Assembly (NCBI RefSeq): GCF_045446075.1
Contig: NZ_JBJJBQ010000002.1
Coordinates: 595,328 to 659,327 of the forward strand
Source of the DNA: Flavisericum labens
Lineage (GTDB): Bacteria > Bacteroidota > Bacteroidia > Flavobacteriales > Flavobacteriaceae
DNA length: 64,000 nt
Direction: 5' to 3'
The notes under the pieces are model-generated. The model was not told where the DNA came from and did no database searches. It saw only the letters and a list, made by a program, of their open reading frames with translations. This document shows positions 1 through 10,628 of this stretch, one piece after another. The position numbers and the translations under genes are program-made. Position 1 is the first letter of the stretch. Every line of letters begins with the position of its first letter.

Positions 1-2
1 CA

Positions 3-2699
3 CTAGTAGTTGTAGATGGAATGCCATTTGAAACTGCAATTCCTGAAGATTTTAACTTTGGTTCTGCCGATCAGCAAGGTTATGCAGCCTTATTAAATGT
101 AGCACCAAGTGATATAGAAAGTATCACCATTTTAAAAGATGCCGCGGCAACTGCTATGTGGGGTGCACGTGCTGCTTCTGGGGTATTAATTATAAATACC
201 AAAAGGGGGGCAGTAGGTAGGCCTAAAATTGGTTATAATTTTACAGGTACCTATTCAAAGTTACCTCGAACTATTCCTATGCTAAGTGGTGATCAATACT
301 CAATTTTAATACCTGAGGCTTTTATGAACCGTACGGGAACGCCGCTTAACACCTTAACGGTTAAAGAATTCCAGTATGATCCTCAAGAAGTATATTGGTA
401 TAAAAATTATGGAAACAACACCAATTGGGTGGACGCCATTTCTCAAACCGGAATTACCGGAGATCATAATTTATCCTTACAAGGTGGTGGTGATAGAGCT
501 AGGTACTATGCTTCAGTTGGTTATTACAATGCCAAAGGTGTTACTAAAGGAACCGGTTTTGAGCGTATTAATGGGCGATTAAATTTAGATTATGTAGTTT
601 CTGATAGGATACGGTTTAAGGCTGATTTAGCATATACCAATTCGGTTACGCAAAGAAATTATGTGAATACATTTGGATCGAACGATAGGGACAGGTTAAG
701 AAGTGTCGCATATACTAAAATGCCTAACATGGGGATTTATGAGTATGATGATTTGGGTGATCTTACTCCTAATTATTTTTCTCCGGCACAAAACATTCAA
801 GGATCCTATCCAAGAACATACAACCCTGTTGCTTTGGCTGAGTACGCTACCAATGAGCAAACAGAATTTAGAATTGTACCTAAATTTCAATTAAAAATAG
901 ATTTAATTCCAAGTAAATTGTTTTCTACTTTCGATCTTCAATTTGATTTTAGTAGTACAAAGGCCAAGTCGTTCTTGCCTCAAAATGCAACAGGTCGTCC
1001 GTTTACTGAAACGGTAGTAAACCGTGCAGCAGATTCTGATATCGACAGAGCTAGTGTGCAGTCTAAAACAAATTTTATCTATACACCAGATTTAGGAAGC
1101 ACAGATCATAAGTTACAAACTATTTTATCCATACAAACCAACGATTCTAGGTTTTCTTCGCATGAGGCATTAACGTCCAATACAGCTTCTGTATTTTTAA
1201 CCGATCCTTCGGTAGCGTCTAGAACGCAAAATTCTGAATTGAGATTATATAATGGTAACAGTCAGTCTAGAAGTGTTGCGGCTCTTGTTAATGCACAATA
1301 TAGTTTGTTGGATCGTTACATTGTAAACGTAGGGCTTCGTGGTGATGGTAGTTCTAAGTTTGGACCAGACAATCGTTACGGGTTGTTTCCTTCTATATCA
1401 ACGCGTTGGAGGGTGTCAGGCGAACCATTCATGGAAAAATTTGAGTTTGTTGACGACTTTAGTTTTCGTGCCAGTTTAGGACAATCGGGTAGAACACCTC
1501 GTAACGATTATAGGTACTTTAATATTTACGGAAATTTTGACACGCAATATTTAGGGCAGAATGGAGTTTTTTCTTCAAATATGGAGTTGTCTAATTTAAG
1601 ATGGGAAACCTTAACAGGAAAAAACATTGGGTTAAATTTACAAATGTTTGACCATCGTTTTCAAATAGATGTAGATGTTTATCAAAATAGAACAAAAGAC
1701 CTGCTTTTTCGTAATCTAGAGGTGCCTTCAATATCCGGTTATTCTGGAATTTCAGACCAAAACGTAGGTACTCTAGACAATCAAGGTTGGGAAGTTGGAT
1801 TATTTACGACTCCGGTTAAATCCGACAAATGGAAGGTTGATTTTAATTTCAATATCTCAAGAAATGAAAACATAATACGTGAAATTTCAGAATTTTTCCC
1901 AAGTGAAAGTGGAAATGCTTCTAGTAATGGGTCATATAAACGATTCCTTCAAACCGATAACCCTTTTGGATCGTTCTATGGCTACCGTTTTAAAGGGGTA
2001 TATCCAGACTTGGCTTCTACACGCGCAAGAGATGCTGATGGTAATGTAATTGTTGGTCCTAACGGTCAAGAAGTCTACATGCGCTTTAATTTTCCTAGTA
2101 TAGATTACGTGTTCCAGCCTGGTGATGCTATTTATGAAGACGTTAACAAAGATGGAAACATTGATAGCCGAGATGTAGTTTACTTAGGGAATAGTAACCC
2201 TAAATTTACTGGAGGTTTTGGTCCAAATATTACGTTTGATAAAAAGTTTAAACTACTGCTGTTCTTTACTTATAGGTTAGATTATGATATCGTTAATGGT
2301 ACCGATATGTTAACTACTAATATGTATTCTTTTGATAACCAAAGTACAGCAACCTTATCGCGATGGAGAAATCCAGGAGATGTAACTAATATGCCTAGAG
2401 CGGTATACGGTGCTGCATACAACTGGTTAGGATCTGATCGTTATGTTGAGGATGCTTCATTTTTACGTTGGAGATCGGCAACTTTCAGCTATCAGTTTGA
2501 TAAAGAATTCTTGAAGAAAATAAAGTTAGATGATTTAAGTGTTTACTTTACAGCAGATAATATAATGACTTTTACAAAGTATCGTGGTCAAGACCCTGAG
2601 GTAAGTATGAGAGGGGGAGACCCTTTTGGTATTGCCATCGATTATTCAAGAACACCGCCAACACGTCGATTTACAGTAGGTCTTAGAACCAGATTTTAA
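3..2699 (+). CDS. SusC-like TonB-dependent outer-membrane transporter, 5'-truncated
   Basis: Outer-membrane beta-barrel that imports oligosaccharides with its SusD partner, powered by TonB. The frame is open at the left edge and begins LVVVDGMPFE, the conserved strand of the plug domain, so the gene starts before the window. The internal Met at base 21 is not the real start. About 900 residues are visible: the end of the plug (SIESITILKDAAATAMWG-like region, residues about 35-60), then the barrel, ending in an aromatic-rich strand with terminal RTRF. Known SusC proteins are about 1000-1100 residues, so roughly 100-200 N-terminal residues (signal peptide, carboxypeptidase-like domain, early plug) are missing. 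SusD follows after 24 nt. The substrate (rhamnogalacturonan-type oligosaccharides) is inferred from the neighbours. Confidence 0.95.
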   Translation, partial: LVVVDGMPFETAIPEDFNFGSADQQGYAALLNVAPSDIESITILKDAAATAMWGARAASGVLIINTKRGAVGRPKIGYNFTGTYSKLPRTIPMLSGDQYSILIPEAFMNRTGTPLNTLTVKEFQYDPQEVYWYKNYGNNTNWVDAISQTGITGDHNLSLQGGGDRARYYASVGYYNAKGVTKGTGFERINGRLNLDYVVSDRIRFKADLAYTNSVTQRNYVNTFGSNDRDRLRSVAYTKMPNMGIYEYDDLGDLTPNYFSPAQNIQGSYPRTYNPVALAEYATNEQTEFRIVPKFQLKIDLIPSKLFSTFDLQFDFSSTKAKSFLPQNATGRPFTETVVNRAADSDIDRASVQSKTNFIYTPDLGSTDHKLQTILSIQTNDSRFSSHEALTSNTASVFLTDPSVASRTQNSELRLYNGNSQSRSVAALVNAQYSLLDRYIVNVGLRGDGSSKFGPDNRYGLFPSISTRWRVSGEPFMEKFEFVDDFSFRASLGQSGRTPRNDYRYFNIYGNFDTQYLGQNGVFSSNMELSNLRWETLTGKNIGLNLQMFDHRFQIDVDVYQNRTKDLLFRNLEVPSISGYSGISDQNVGTLDNQGWEVGLFTTPVKSDKWKVDFNFNISRNENIIREISEFFPSESGNASSNGSYKRFLQTDNPFGSFYGYRFKGVYPDLASTRARDADGNVIVGPNGQEVYMRFNFPSIDYVFQPGDAIYEDVNKDGNIDSRDVVYLGNSNPKFTGGFGPNITFDKKFKLLLFFTYRLDYDIVNGTDMLTTNMYSFDNQSTATLSRWRNPGDVTNMPRAVYGAAYNWLGSDRYVEDASFLRWRSATFSYQFDKEFLKKIKLDDLSVYFTADNIMTFTKYRGQDPEVSMRGGDPFGIAIDYSRTPPTRRFTVGLRTRF

Positions 2700-2723
2700 T
2701 TTTAATACAATAGTTTGACTCTT

Positions 2724-4202
2724 ATGAGAACAAAAATTTTATATACGCTGACTTTTTTAATAGTAACAATCAATTTTTCTTGTGATAGCTATTTAGATCT
2801 AAAGCCTGAAAACGGTACCATTCGTCAAGAGTTTTGGCAAACCAAGGAAGACGTTCAGTCTGCTGTAATAGGTATATATTCGGCTATGCTTAGAACAGAT
2901 GCCACAATTGCGGAATATATGTTTGCCTATGGAGAGCTTAGAGGGGGTATGGTAGGTCCTGGTCCAAGTATGAGCAATGAGCAAGTAGAATTGCTTACCT
3001 CTAATATTTTACCGGCAAATAATTTAACAAATTGGTATTTGTTTTATAGAGTTATAAATTACTGTAATACGGTTATAGATTTAGCTCCCGGGGTGTTAGA
3101 AAATGACCCAACCTTCACACAAACACAACTTAATAATTATTTGTCTGAAGCCTTGGCGATTAGAGCCTATCTGTATTTTACTTTGGCGCGCACCTTTAAA
3201 GATGTACCATTAAAATTGGAGGCAACGCTTTCAGACCAAGATAATTTTCAATTGCCAACAACGCCACAGGCAGATATCTTTGCACAAGCTGTGATAGATT
3301 TAACTACTGCAGAAGGTTTTGCTGTTGAGGATTATGAAGACAACGCATCAAATAAGGGACGTATTACAAAAAATGCCATTAATGCGATGTTAACAGATGT
3401 TTATTTATGGCAAGAAAATTATGAAGCTGCACTAGGGGCGGCCAATAAAGTAATAAATTCAGGTGAATTTGAGTTAATTGATGCCAGTCCACAATGGTTT
3501 ACAACGGTTTTCGCTAGAGGAAATTCAACGGAAAGTATATTCGAACTTCAGTATACAACCCAAAATACAAACCCATTTTATTTTATTTTATTTGAGCGTC
3601 CTGAGTATTTAGCGGCACCAACTGTAATAGAAAGTGTTTTTGGGATAGATTTTGAAGATCCTGAAAATAAAGATGTACGTGGAGAACGCGCATCACTTGT
3701 TCCGGGTACTAATGAGATTTATAAATACACGGGTATTAATGAAGAGCAACGTAAATCTCGTCAAGAATTTGATACGCATTGGTTTATTTACCGCTATGCC
3801 GATGTATTATTAATGAAAGCCGAGGCTCTAAATGAACTTAATCGAGGTAGTGAAGCCTTAGATATTATAGAGTTAATTAGAGAAAAACGTGCTGCTATCA
3901 GTATAACAGAAGAGCAGCCAGGTATTAATGATCAGATAGGAATTAGACAATACATACTTGCTGAACGTGCAAGAGAATTAGCTTTTGAAGGGAAACGATG
4001 GTTTGATGTTTTGCGTAATGCGCGAAAAGATAATTATGCGTATATCGATATTTTATTGGCTGTAGCGTTAAGAAGTGCACCTGCTAACCAGCAGCAGAGT
4101 ATTTTGGCTAAACTGCAAGACTCTAACAGTCATTATCTTCCAATAAATGAAAATGAGTTGTTTACCAATAAACAGCTTGTTCAGAACCCATTTTACAAAT
4201 AA
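2724..4202 (+). CDS. SusD-like surface glycan-binding lipoprotein
   Basis: Lid and glycan-binding partner of the upstream SusC. I start it at ATG 2724 (MRTKILYTL); a TTG start 9 nt earlier is possible but less likely. A type II signal peptide ends in the lipobox NFSC, followed by DSYLDLKPEN, the typical SusD mature N-terminus. The middle is the helical TPR-like scaffold. The C-terminal part has the usual WFIYRYADVLLMKAEALNEL helix and the ERARELAFEGKRWFDVLRN signature. At 492 residues it is of normal length. The next gene begins 12 nt downstream, so SusC, SusD and the fasciclin genes form one operon. Confidence 0.95.
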   Translation: MRTKILYTLTFLIVTINFSCDSYLDLKPENGTIRQEFWQTKEDVQSAVIGIYSAMLRTDATIAEYMFAYGELRGGMVGPGPSMSNEQVELLTSNILPANNLTNWYLFYRVINYCNTVIDLAPGVLENDPTFTQTQLNNYLSEALAIRAYLYFTLARTFKDVPLKLEATLSDQDNFQLPTTPQADIFAQAVIDLTTAEGFAVEDYEDNASNKGRITKNAINAMLTDVYLWQENYEAALGAANKVINSGEFELIDASPQWFTTVFARGNSTESIFELQYTTQNTNPFYFILFERPEYLAAPTVIESVFGIDFEDPENKDVRGERASLVPGTNEIYKYTGINEEQRKSRQEFDTHWFIYRYADVLLMKAEALNELNRGSEALDIIELIREKRAAISITEEQPGINDQIGIRQYILAERARELAFEGKRWFDVLRNARKDNYAYIDILLAVALRSAPANQQQSILAKLQDSNSHYLPINENELFTNKQLVQNPFYK

Positions 4203-4214
4203 AAAATTGTAGTC

Positions 4215-5900
4215 ATGAAAAAAATATTTAATTTGAAAAATTTGACGAGACTCGCGCTTACGGTGCTCGTGACTATTTTTGTACTTAACTGTACATCTCA
4301 AAAATACAAAGAGTCTACAGATGACACTTTAAACATTACAGAGTTTTTAAAAGCTAATGAAGAATACTCATTATTTTTGGAAATTTTGGACGTAACAGGT
4401 TATTCGGCGTTTATGAATACCTACGGCACCTATACCATGTTTCTTCCAACTAATGAGGCGGTTACTCAGCTACTTGATCAATTTGGAGCAAGCTCTGTGA
4501 GTGATATTCCATTAGAAGAACTTCAGGATTTAGCGAAATTACATATTTTACCAGAAAAGGTTTCAACAGTTTCTTTTACAGATGGTAAAATACCAAGCCC
4601 TAGCTTGCAAGGTCAGTTTTTAGTGACTGGAGCAGCATTTATAGATGGTGTTTCTAGCATTACTGTAAATAAAGAAGCTAGTATTGTAAGTTCCAATATT
4701 GAAGTTGGTAACGGAATAATTCATGTTTTGGATAAAGTACTCAGGGTTGCTAACAAAACTTTAGCAAAAAGCATAGATGATGATGAATCGTTGGCGCTTT
4801 TTTCGGAAGCACTCAAGGCAACGGGCTGGTATGATAAACTAGATGAGCCTCTTACATATGATGCCGATAGCATTTCCAGCCATCTTACGGTGCTAGCTCA
4901 GACGGACGCGGTATTTCAAAAAGCAGGATTTAATAATCTAGATGAATTAAAAGCAAGATACAGCCATTTAGGTGATCCTATGAATCCAGAAGATAGTCTT
5001 AATTTATTTGTAGCCTATCGGATTTTACCAGGATTAAATTATATGGCAGATTTGGCAGTCACACCTGCTGTACTAACCAAAGCGCCATTAGAAGTAATTA
5101 CTGTTACGTTGGCATCTGACTCTCTTTTAATAAACGAAGTGACATTTAACGGTATTTTAGAAAAAGGAGTTGAAATTAACCGTGAGGTCAGTGACATTAC
5201 AGCTTCCAATGGTGTTTTACATTTGATGAAAGACAATTTCTCCATAAAAAAGAGATTTCCGGCGCCTGTTTATTTCGATTTAGGCGATCAGCCTGAAATC
5301 AGACAGTTAAGTTCGGTTTTTAGAAAACCAGGAAACTTCATATCGTTACAGAAAAGTGAACTGAGGGATGTTGATTGGCCGGATGACAATACATTAACTT
5401 ATTTGGCGGCAGATCTTGGAGATGGTGCATACTTAGACAGAGCATGGCATGGCGACGTTGTTGAATTATTTCGTTTCAGAAATGGTTACCTAGATCCAAT
5501 AACCTTTACAACCCCTGTAATAATTAAAGGAAAATATAAAGTGTGGGTGTCTTACAGGCAAAATGGTAGATCGACTCCATCTTGTGAAGTTTCTTTTAAT
5601 GATGTTCCATTTGCAAGAAGAGTAAACTTCACTGAATACGGAAACACAAGCGAGCCAGAACGTGTATTAGAATCACAAGGATATAAAAGACATATAGAGC
5701 CTTTTACCAATCGATTTAATTGTAGGTTGGTTGGAATTGTAGAAGTGCCAACCACTGGAAGACACAAGTTAAAGTTTGAGGCAGTTCAAGACGGTAGAAA
5801 TGGACCAACATGGCTAGATGTTGTTGAATTCAGACCTGTGGATATGGATCAGTTGTACCCTAAATTTGAATCTGGCGGAGATGGCCTTATTGAAGAATAG
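4215..5900 (+). CDS. Fasciclin (FAS1) repeat lipoprotein with C-terminal beta-sandwich (DUF5108-like)
   Basis: Predicted surface lipoprotein of 561 residues. The signal peptide ends in a lipobox-like VLNC (Cys about 26). Two FAS1 modules follow: about 40-175, with a clear second conserved segment NGIIHVLDKVL, and about 185-345, with NGVLHLMKDN. The C-terminal 200 residues are a beta-rich domain (PGNFISLQKSELRDVDW to the end) of the kind often found after FAS1 in Bacteroidota PUL lipoproteins. FAS1 domains generally mediate adhesion. A glycan-binding role next to SusD is inferred from operon position. It lies 12 nt after SusD and 42 nt before a second FAS1 lipoprotein. Confidence 0.85.
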   Translation: MKKIFNLKNLTRLALTVLVTIFVLNCTSQKYKESTDDTLNITEFLKANEEYSLFLEILDVTGYSAFMNTYGTYTMFLPTNEAVTQLLDQFGASSVSDIPLEELQDLAKLHILPEKVSTVSFTDGKIPSPSLQGQFLVTGAAFIDGVSSITVNKEASIVSSNIEVGNGIIHVLDKVLRVANKTLAKSIDDDESLALFSEALKATGWYDKLDEPLTYDADSISSHLTVLAQTDAVFQKAGFNNLDELKARYSHLGDPMNPEDSLNLFVAYRILPGLNYMADLAVTPAVLTKAPLEVITVTLASDSLLINEVTFNGILEKGVEINREVSDITASNGVLHLMKDNFSIKKRFPAPVYFDLGDQPEIRQLSSVFRKPGNFISLQKSELRDVDWPDDNTLTYLAADLGDGAYLDRAWHGDVVELFRFRNGYLDPITFTTPVIIKGKYKVWVSYRQNGRSTPSCEVSFNDVPFARRVNFTEYGNTSEPERVLESQGYKRHIEPFTNRFNCRLVGIVEVPTTGRHKLKFEAVQDGRNGPTWLDVVEFRPVDMDQLYPKFESGGDGLIEE

Positions 5901-5942
5901 TAAAACCAATTTATAATTAAAGTTAAACCTAATCCATTAAGG

Positions 5943-7418
5943 ATGATATCAAGTAAATTATATATAAGAAGTTTTTTAGGCATTATCGCTCTTGTCGGTG
6001 TTGTAGCCTGTTCAGACCCATGGGACGACCATACTAACAAGGTTGATCAAAACCTGACACAAAACCTTACTGAGCGAATAGAGAACACATCACAAACTAG
6101 TGAGTTTGGAAAACTTCTAACCGAAACAGGACTAGATGGTGTTCTAGCCGGCTCCAAAACTCATACGGTTTGGGCGCCCAATAATGATGCTATGGCACAG
6201 GTAAATCCTGAATTGTTGAGTGACTTGGCTAAGAAAAGATTGTTTGTTCGAAACCATATTGCACTTACAGCGTTTTCATCAGTAACCGAGGCAGATACTG
6301 TAACGGTTCAAATGCTTTCGAATAAGTATTACCAGTTTAAAAATGGAACGGTAATGGCTGAATCCAATGTGGTAACCGCAGATCAGTATGCTTCAAATGG
6401 GTTGTTTCACATTATAAGTGCGGCCATAGAGCCAAAGCAAAATATTTGGCAGTATATCAATAGCCTATCAGGTAGTAATGCTATGAGCGATTATCTTTTG
6501 TCTCTTAAACAATTTGATTTATATCGCTCTGATAGTATAGCCAAAGCCAATGAGCCAGAGATTCATGAGTTGTACGCTGATTCACTAAAGAATTCCTACT
6601 TGCACAACGTTTACAATCTTAACAACGAAAAGAACAAGTACACGTTTTTCTTGTTAAAGGACGGGGCATTTAATGATGAGGTAGAAAAGTTAAAACCTTA
6701 CTTAATTAAGGGTACTGTGGAATCTGATTCTACAACAACTTACGCCAGCTATTTTGCCACAAGAGACTTAGCGTTTCATAAGGCTGTAGCTCGTGAAAAC
6801 CTTCCTGATACATTGGTGTCTTCTTTTGGCGTTAAAGTTCCTATTAATGAAGACAATATCGTAGAAGATATCATCTTAAGTAATGGTATTGTTTATGTTA
6901 TGGATACTATGGATGTTCCTTTAGAAACACGTTTACTGACTACCCAAATAGAAGGCGAGGAGCCTATAGGTTTTAGTGAAAATGTGCGGTCTAATACCCT
7001 TTACAGGGAAAAAGACGATCCAGATGGAGTTTTCTTTAACGATATTATGGTATTGAATCACGGAACTCCAGAGTTAGCTATCAATTATAATATTGGTAGA
7101 AATATTTACAGCACAACCTATGAAGTTTACTGGAGAGCTGTTAATGATAGGCAAAACAACACATTCAAGCAAAGATTGCGAATTGGAGGCACGATTATGC
7201 CAGATGGGACAGTAGAAAATCCAGTAGCATTTTTAGAAGGTCAAGACGGTACTGGCATTGAAGTGAATCCTGATGTCTATGATGACGTTTTTGTAGGTGA
7301 GTTTACTCTTGAAGAAGCCAGGGCATACATGCTTTCCCTAGTTGCTGCCAACACGGGTAGTAATGGAGAAAATACTTTAACATTAGATTATTTAAAACTA
7401 GTTCCACTAATAAAATAA
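5943..7418 (+). CDS. Second fasciclin (FAS1) domain lipoprotein
   Basis: 491-residue lipoprotein with signal peptide ending VACS (Cys about 23) and mature N-terminus SDPWDDHTN. The first FAS1 module (about 40-155) has the TVWAPNNDAM first conserved segment and NGLFHIISAAIEP as the second. A more divergent module follows (about 160-320), with NGIVYVMDTMDVPL. The C-terminal 160 residues form a beta-rich domain resembling in layout, though not closely in sequence, that of the preceding protein. It sits between the two SusC/D pairs and its stop directly abuts the next open frame, so it is almost certainly cotranscribed. The exact function is unknown; surface glycan binding is inferred. Confidence 0.8.
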   Translation: MISSKLYIRSFLGIIALVGVVACSDPWDDHTNKVDQNLTQNLTERIENTSQTSEFGKLLTETGLDGVLAGSKTHTVWAPNNDAMAQVNPELLSDLAKKRLFVRNHIALTAFSSVTEADTVTVQMLSNKYYQFKNGTVMAESNVVTADQYASNGLFHIISAAIEPKQNIWQYINSLSGSNAMSDYLLSLKQFDLYRSDSIAKANEPEIHELYADSLKNSYLHNVYNLNNEKNKYTFFLLKDGAFNDEVEKLKPYLIKGTVESDSTTTYASYFATRDLAFHKAVARENLPDTLVSSFGVKVPINEDNIVEDIILSNGIVYVMDTMDVPLETRLLTTQIEGEEPIGFSENVRSNTLYREKDDPDGVFFNDIMVLNHGTPELAINYNIGRNIYSTTYEVYWRAVNDRQNNTFKQRLRIGGTIMPDGTVENPVAFLEGQDGTGIEVNPDVYDDVFVGEFTLEEARAYMLSLVAANTGSNGENTLTLDYLKLVPLIK

Positions 7419-7439
7419 ATGTCTTTTAAACCAATTATT

Positions 7440-10400
7440 ATGCACAAAATATTACAACTAACTAGTCTACTTTGCATACTGTTATTCGGTGGAATTGATA
7501 GTAATCTGTATGCTCAAAATCCAACGGATTCTACAGTGGTAGATACTAAAACCAAAAAGGGTATTAAAATAACAGGCTCTATAAAAAATGCCTTAACTGG
7601 TGATGGTATTTCTGGTATCAATATAGCTGTTGCTGATTTTTCGGCGGCAATTTCAGAGGAGGACGGTAGTTTTTCAATAAATGTACCGCATCTAAATGCT
7701 TTGTTAATTGTAAGCGGGCAAGATTACCAAAATAAAGTTTACCCGCTTAATCACAGAAAAAGTGGTTTAGAAATATCACTTTACGAAGAAAGTTATTCTC
7801 AATTTTATCAAACTTCTAATTTACCTGGCAACGATGAAGAGTTGCAATATAACAGTCCAAAAGCAGCACAAGTTTTAGATTTTGAGAAAGAGCAATGGGG
7901 GGCTCCGGTAAATCAAGCAGTTGGTAATTTTTTACAGGGACGCATTGCCGGTTTGAATAGTGTAGGCAATTCGGGTGTTCCTGGGTCAGGAGCACGTTTA
8001 AATATTAGAGGGTTTAATTCGCTTTATGCAACAAACAAACCATTGATTATTCTAGATGGAATGATATATGACGATGAGGATTATGGATCAGGCATTATTC
8101 AGTATAATACGTCATCGCCACTTTCAATGTTGGAGGTAAAAGATATTGAAGATATTACTGTATTAAAGGATGGATCCTCTTTATATGGAACAAAAGGTGC
8201 AAATGGAGTCATCATTATTACTACAACACGCCCTGTTGATTTAAGTACGAAAATTGACTTTACAATGTACGGCGGTATAAATGAAGATCCTAGACCAATG
8301 CCGGTGATGAACTCAGCTGCTTACAGAACTTATTTATCCCAGTTGGTTGCTACTAGAGGAGATACTCAACAGCAAATAGCCAATATGCCATGGATGTTAG
8401 ATAATCGCGACAGTGGCGTATATTACCAATACCATAACAATACCGATTGGCAGGATAAAGTGTTTAAAAGTAGCCAGAACCAAAGTTATTATCTAAAAAT
8501 TAGAGGTGGTGATGAGATTGCCAAGTATGGAATTTCTGTAGGTTACTTAAGTAGTGAAGGTATTTCAGGAAACACTGATTTAGAACGCTATAGTACAAGG
8601 CTTAACGCTGCACTACGTCTTACTGATAAACTTTCGGTAGATGCTAATTTATCATTAACACATAACACCGAAAACCAAAACGACCAAGGACTTGCTTATA
8701 AAACTAGCCCCCTATATTTAGCACTTACAAAGTCTCCTTTTGTGGCATTAAATGCTATAAATGAAACGGGTGAAGTGTCACCAAATTTAGCCGATGTTGA
8801 TATTTTTGATGTGGGTAACCCCTCTGCAATTATTCAAAATGGAAGTGGCGTTAACAAAAATTATCGTTTCTACGGAAACCTTAACTTTCAGTACGATTTT
8901 AGCAAGAATTTATCGGCCAATTTTTTAGCAGGTTTAACTTATAACAAGGAGCGTGAAACATTCTTTATTCCAGATTTTGGGGTAGCCGATATTGTTTTGC
9001 CAACTGCAATTGGAAAAAATAGAAGTGGAAGTGAAGTTCAAAAATTATACTCTTTATTTACAGATGCTTATTTAACATTAAAAAAGAGTTTTAATTATAA
9101 GCATAATTTCAATGCAAAACTAGGATTTAGAACGCAATCGAATGAATCAGAAAGTGATCTTGGCTTAGGTTTCAATTCGGCAACAGACGACTTTACAACA
9201 GTTGGTGCGGGCAGTAACTTGTTACGCCAAGTTGGTGGAGCGCTAGGTGAATGGAATTGGGTGAACGCCTATTTAAGTGCCGAATACAACTATGTTAATA
9301 AGTACTTTCTAACAGCGAATACAGCTTATGATGGTTCTAGTCGTTTTGGCGAAGACGTAAAGTTTGGAGCTTTAGGGTCTCTGTCAGCAGCTTGGTTGGT
9401 TTCTTCTGAGAATTTTATGAAAAATTCTGGTATCGATTTGTTTAAACTCCGTGCCAGCTTTGGCGTAAGCGGTAATGATGATATTGGAAATTACACAGCT
9501 CAACAGCTTTATATTTCCCAAAATCTCTTAGGAATTCAAGGTTTGGTGAGGTCTAATATTGGGAACCCAGATTTAAAACATGAAAGTGTAACAAAGCTAA
9601 ATTTTGGAGCGGACTTTGCATTATTCAATGAACGTCTTAACATGTCTATAGATGTTTTCAATAATGAAACAACAGATATGATTACTTACCAAACACTAAA
9701 TACAACCAGTGGTTTTGATTATATTGTATCTAACAGTGGTAATATGCAAACGCGAGGAGCGGAATTAGCTCTTAACAGTAGGCTGGTACACACGTCCAAT
9801 GTGAAATTTGATTTAGGTATTAATTTATCAAAATATGAAAATGAAGTTTTAGGTATACCAAATAATCGTATACTTACGGAATTTGGAGGAGCAACCTACA
9901 TAACAGACGAAGGGCAAGATGCTAACTTATTTTATGGTTACAAAGCCAATGGAGTATATAGTACCACTGCTCAAGCTAATACGGCAGGGTTATCTCGACG
10001 AATGGAAAATGGTAGTTTAGTTCCTTTTAGTGGAGGTGATGTTATTTTTGAAGATTTAAATGGCGATAATGTTATTGATGAAAAGGACCGAACAGTAATT
10101 GGTAATCCAAATCCTGATTTCACAGGAAGCATCAGCACAGTGTTTAATTACAAAAGACTGAGTGTTTCAGGTTTGTTTAATTTCTCAGTAGGAAATGATT
10201 TGTATAACGGTGTGCGTAGAAGCTTAGAACAAATGAGTGGTTATGAAAACCAAAGTACGGCTATTGAAAACCGTTGGATAGCGGAAGGCCAGCAAACATC
10301 AATTCCGAGAGCCGTATGGGGCGACCCAATAGGAAATGCTTCTTTCTCTAGTCGATGGATTGAAGATGGTTCGTTCTTTAGGCTTAAAACACTTGTTGTT

Positions 10401-10601
10401 TCTTATGATATTGAAATAGATCCTGCAATCATTAAATATGTGAAGGTCTATGCATCAGGAAGTAATTTATTTACCATAACAGATTATTTAGGCTTCGACC
10501 CAGAATTTAGTGCGTCTCAGTCTATCTTTGGGCAAGGTGCTGATATTGGACTTATGCCACAGTTTACAACGGTTCAACTTGGTTTACGCTTAGGGCTATA
10601 A
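7440..10601 (+). CDS. SusC-like TonB-dependent outer-membrane transporter (second pair)
   Basis: Full-length SusC-type transporter, about 1053 residues from the chosen ATG. I prefer ATG 7440 because MHKILQLTSLLCILLFGG begins a good signal peptide; an in-frame ATG at 7419 abuts the upstream stop. A carboxypeptidase-D-like regulatory domain follows (about 40-115), then the plug with FLQGRIAGLNSVGNSG, LNIRGFNSL and PLIILDGMIYD, then IEDITVLKDGSSLYGTKGAN, then the barrel ending in VQLGLRLGL. It differs strongly in sequence from the first SusC, so the two pairs probably take different fragments of the same polysaccharide rather than being a recent duplication. Its SusD follows after 27 nt. Confidence 0.95.
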   Translation: MHKILQLTSLLCILLFGGIDSNLYAQNPTDSTVVDTKTKKGIKITGSIKNALTGDGISGINIAVADFSAAISEEDGSFSINVPHLNALLIVSGQDYQNKVYPLNHRKSGLEISLYEESYSQFYQTSNLPGNDEELQYNSPKAAQVLDFEKEQWGAPVNQAVGNFLQGRIAGLNSVGNSGVPGSGARLNIRGFNSLYATNKPLIILDGMIYDDEDYGSGIIQYNTSSPLSMLEVKDIEDITVLKDGSSLYGTKGANGVIIITTTRPVDLSTKIDFTMYGGINEDPRPMPVMNSAAYRTYLSQLVATRGDTQQQIANMPWMLDNRDSGVYYQYHNNTDWQDKVFKSSQNQSYYLKIRGGDEIAKYGISVGYLSSEGISGNTDLERYSTRLNAALRLTDKLSVDANLSLTHNTENQNDQGLAYKTSPLYLALTKSPFVALNAINETGEVSPNLADVDIFDVGNPSAIIQNGSGVNKNYRFYGNLNFQYDFSKNLSANFLAGLTYNKERETFFIPDFGVADIVLPTAIGKNRSGSEVQKLYSLFTDAYLTLKKSFNYKHNFNAKLGFRTQSNESESDLGLGFNSATDDFTTVGAGSNLLRQVGGALGEWNWVNAYLSAEYNYVNKYFLTANTAYDGSSRFGEDVKFGALGSLSAAWLVSSENFMKNSGIDLFKLRASFGVSGNDDIGNYTAQQLYISQNLLGIQGLVRSNIGNPDLKHESVTKLNFGADFALFNERLNMSIDVFNNETTDMITYQTLNTTSGFDYIVSNSGNMQTRGAELALNSRLVHTSNVKFDLGINLSKYENEVLGIPNNRILTEFGGATYITDEGQDANLFYGYKANGVYSTTAQANTAGLSRRMENGSLVPFSGGDVIFEDLNGDNVIDEKDRTVIGNPNPDFTGSISTVFNYKRLSVSGLFNFSVGNDLYNGVRRSLEQMSGYENQSTAIENRWIAEGQQTSIPRAVWGDPIGNASFSSRWIEDGSFFRLKTLVVSYDIEIDPAIIKYVKVYASGSNLFTITDYLGFDPEFSASQSIFGQGADIGLMPQFTTVQLGLRLGL

Positions 10602-10628
10602 TTGATTTAAATGTTTAGATTTAGAAAA

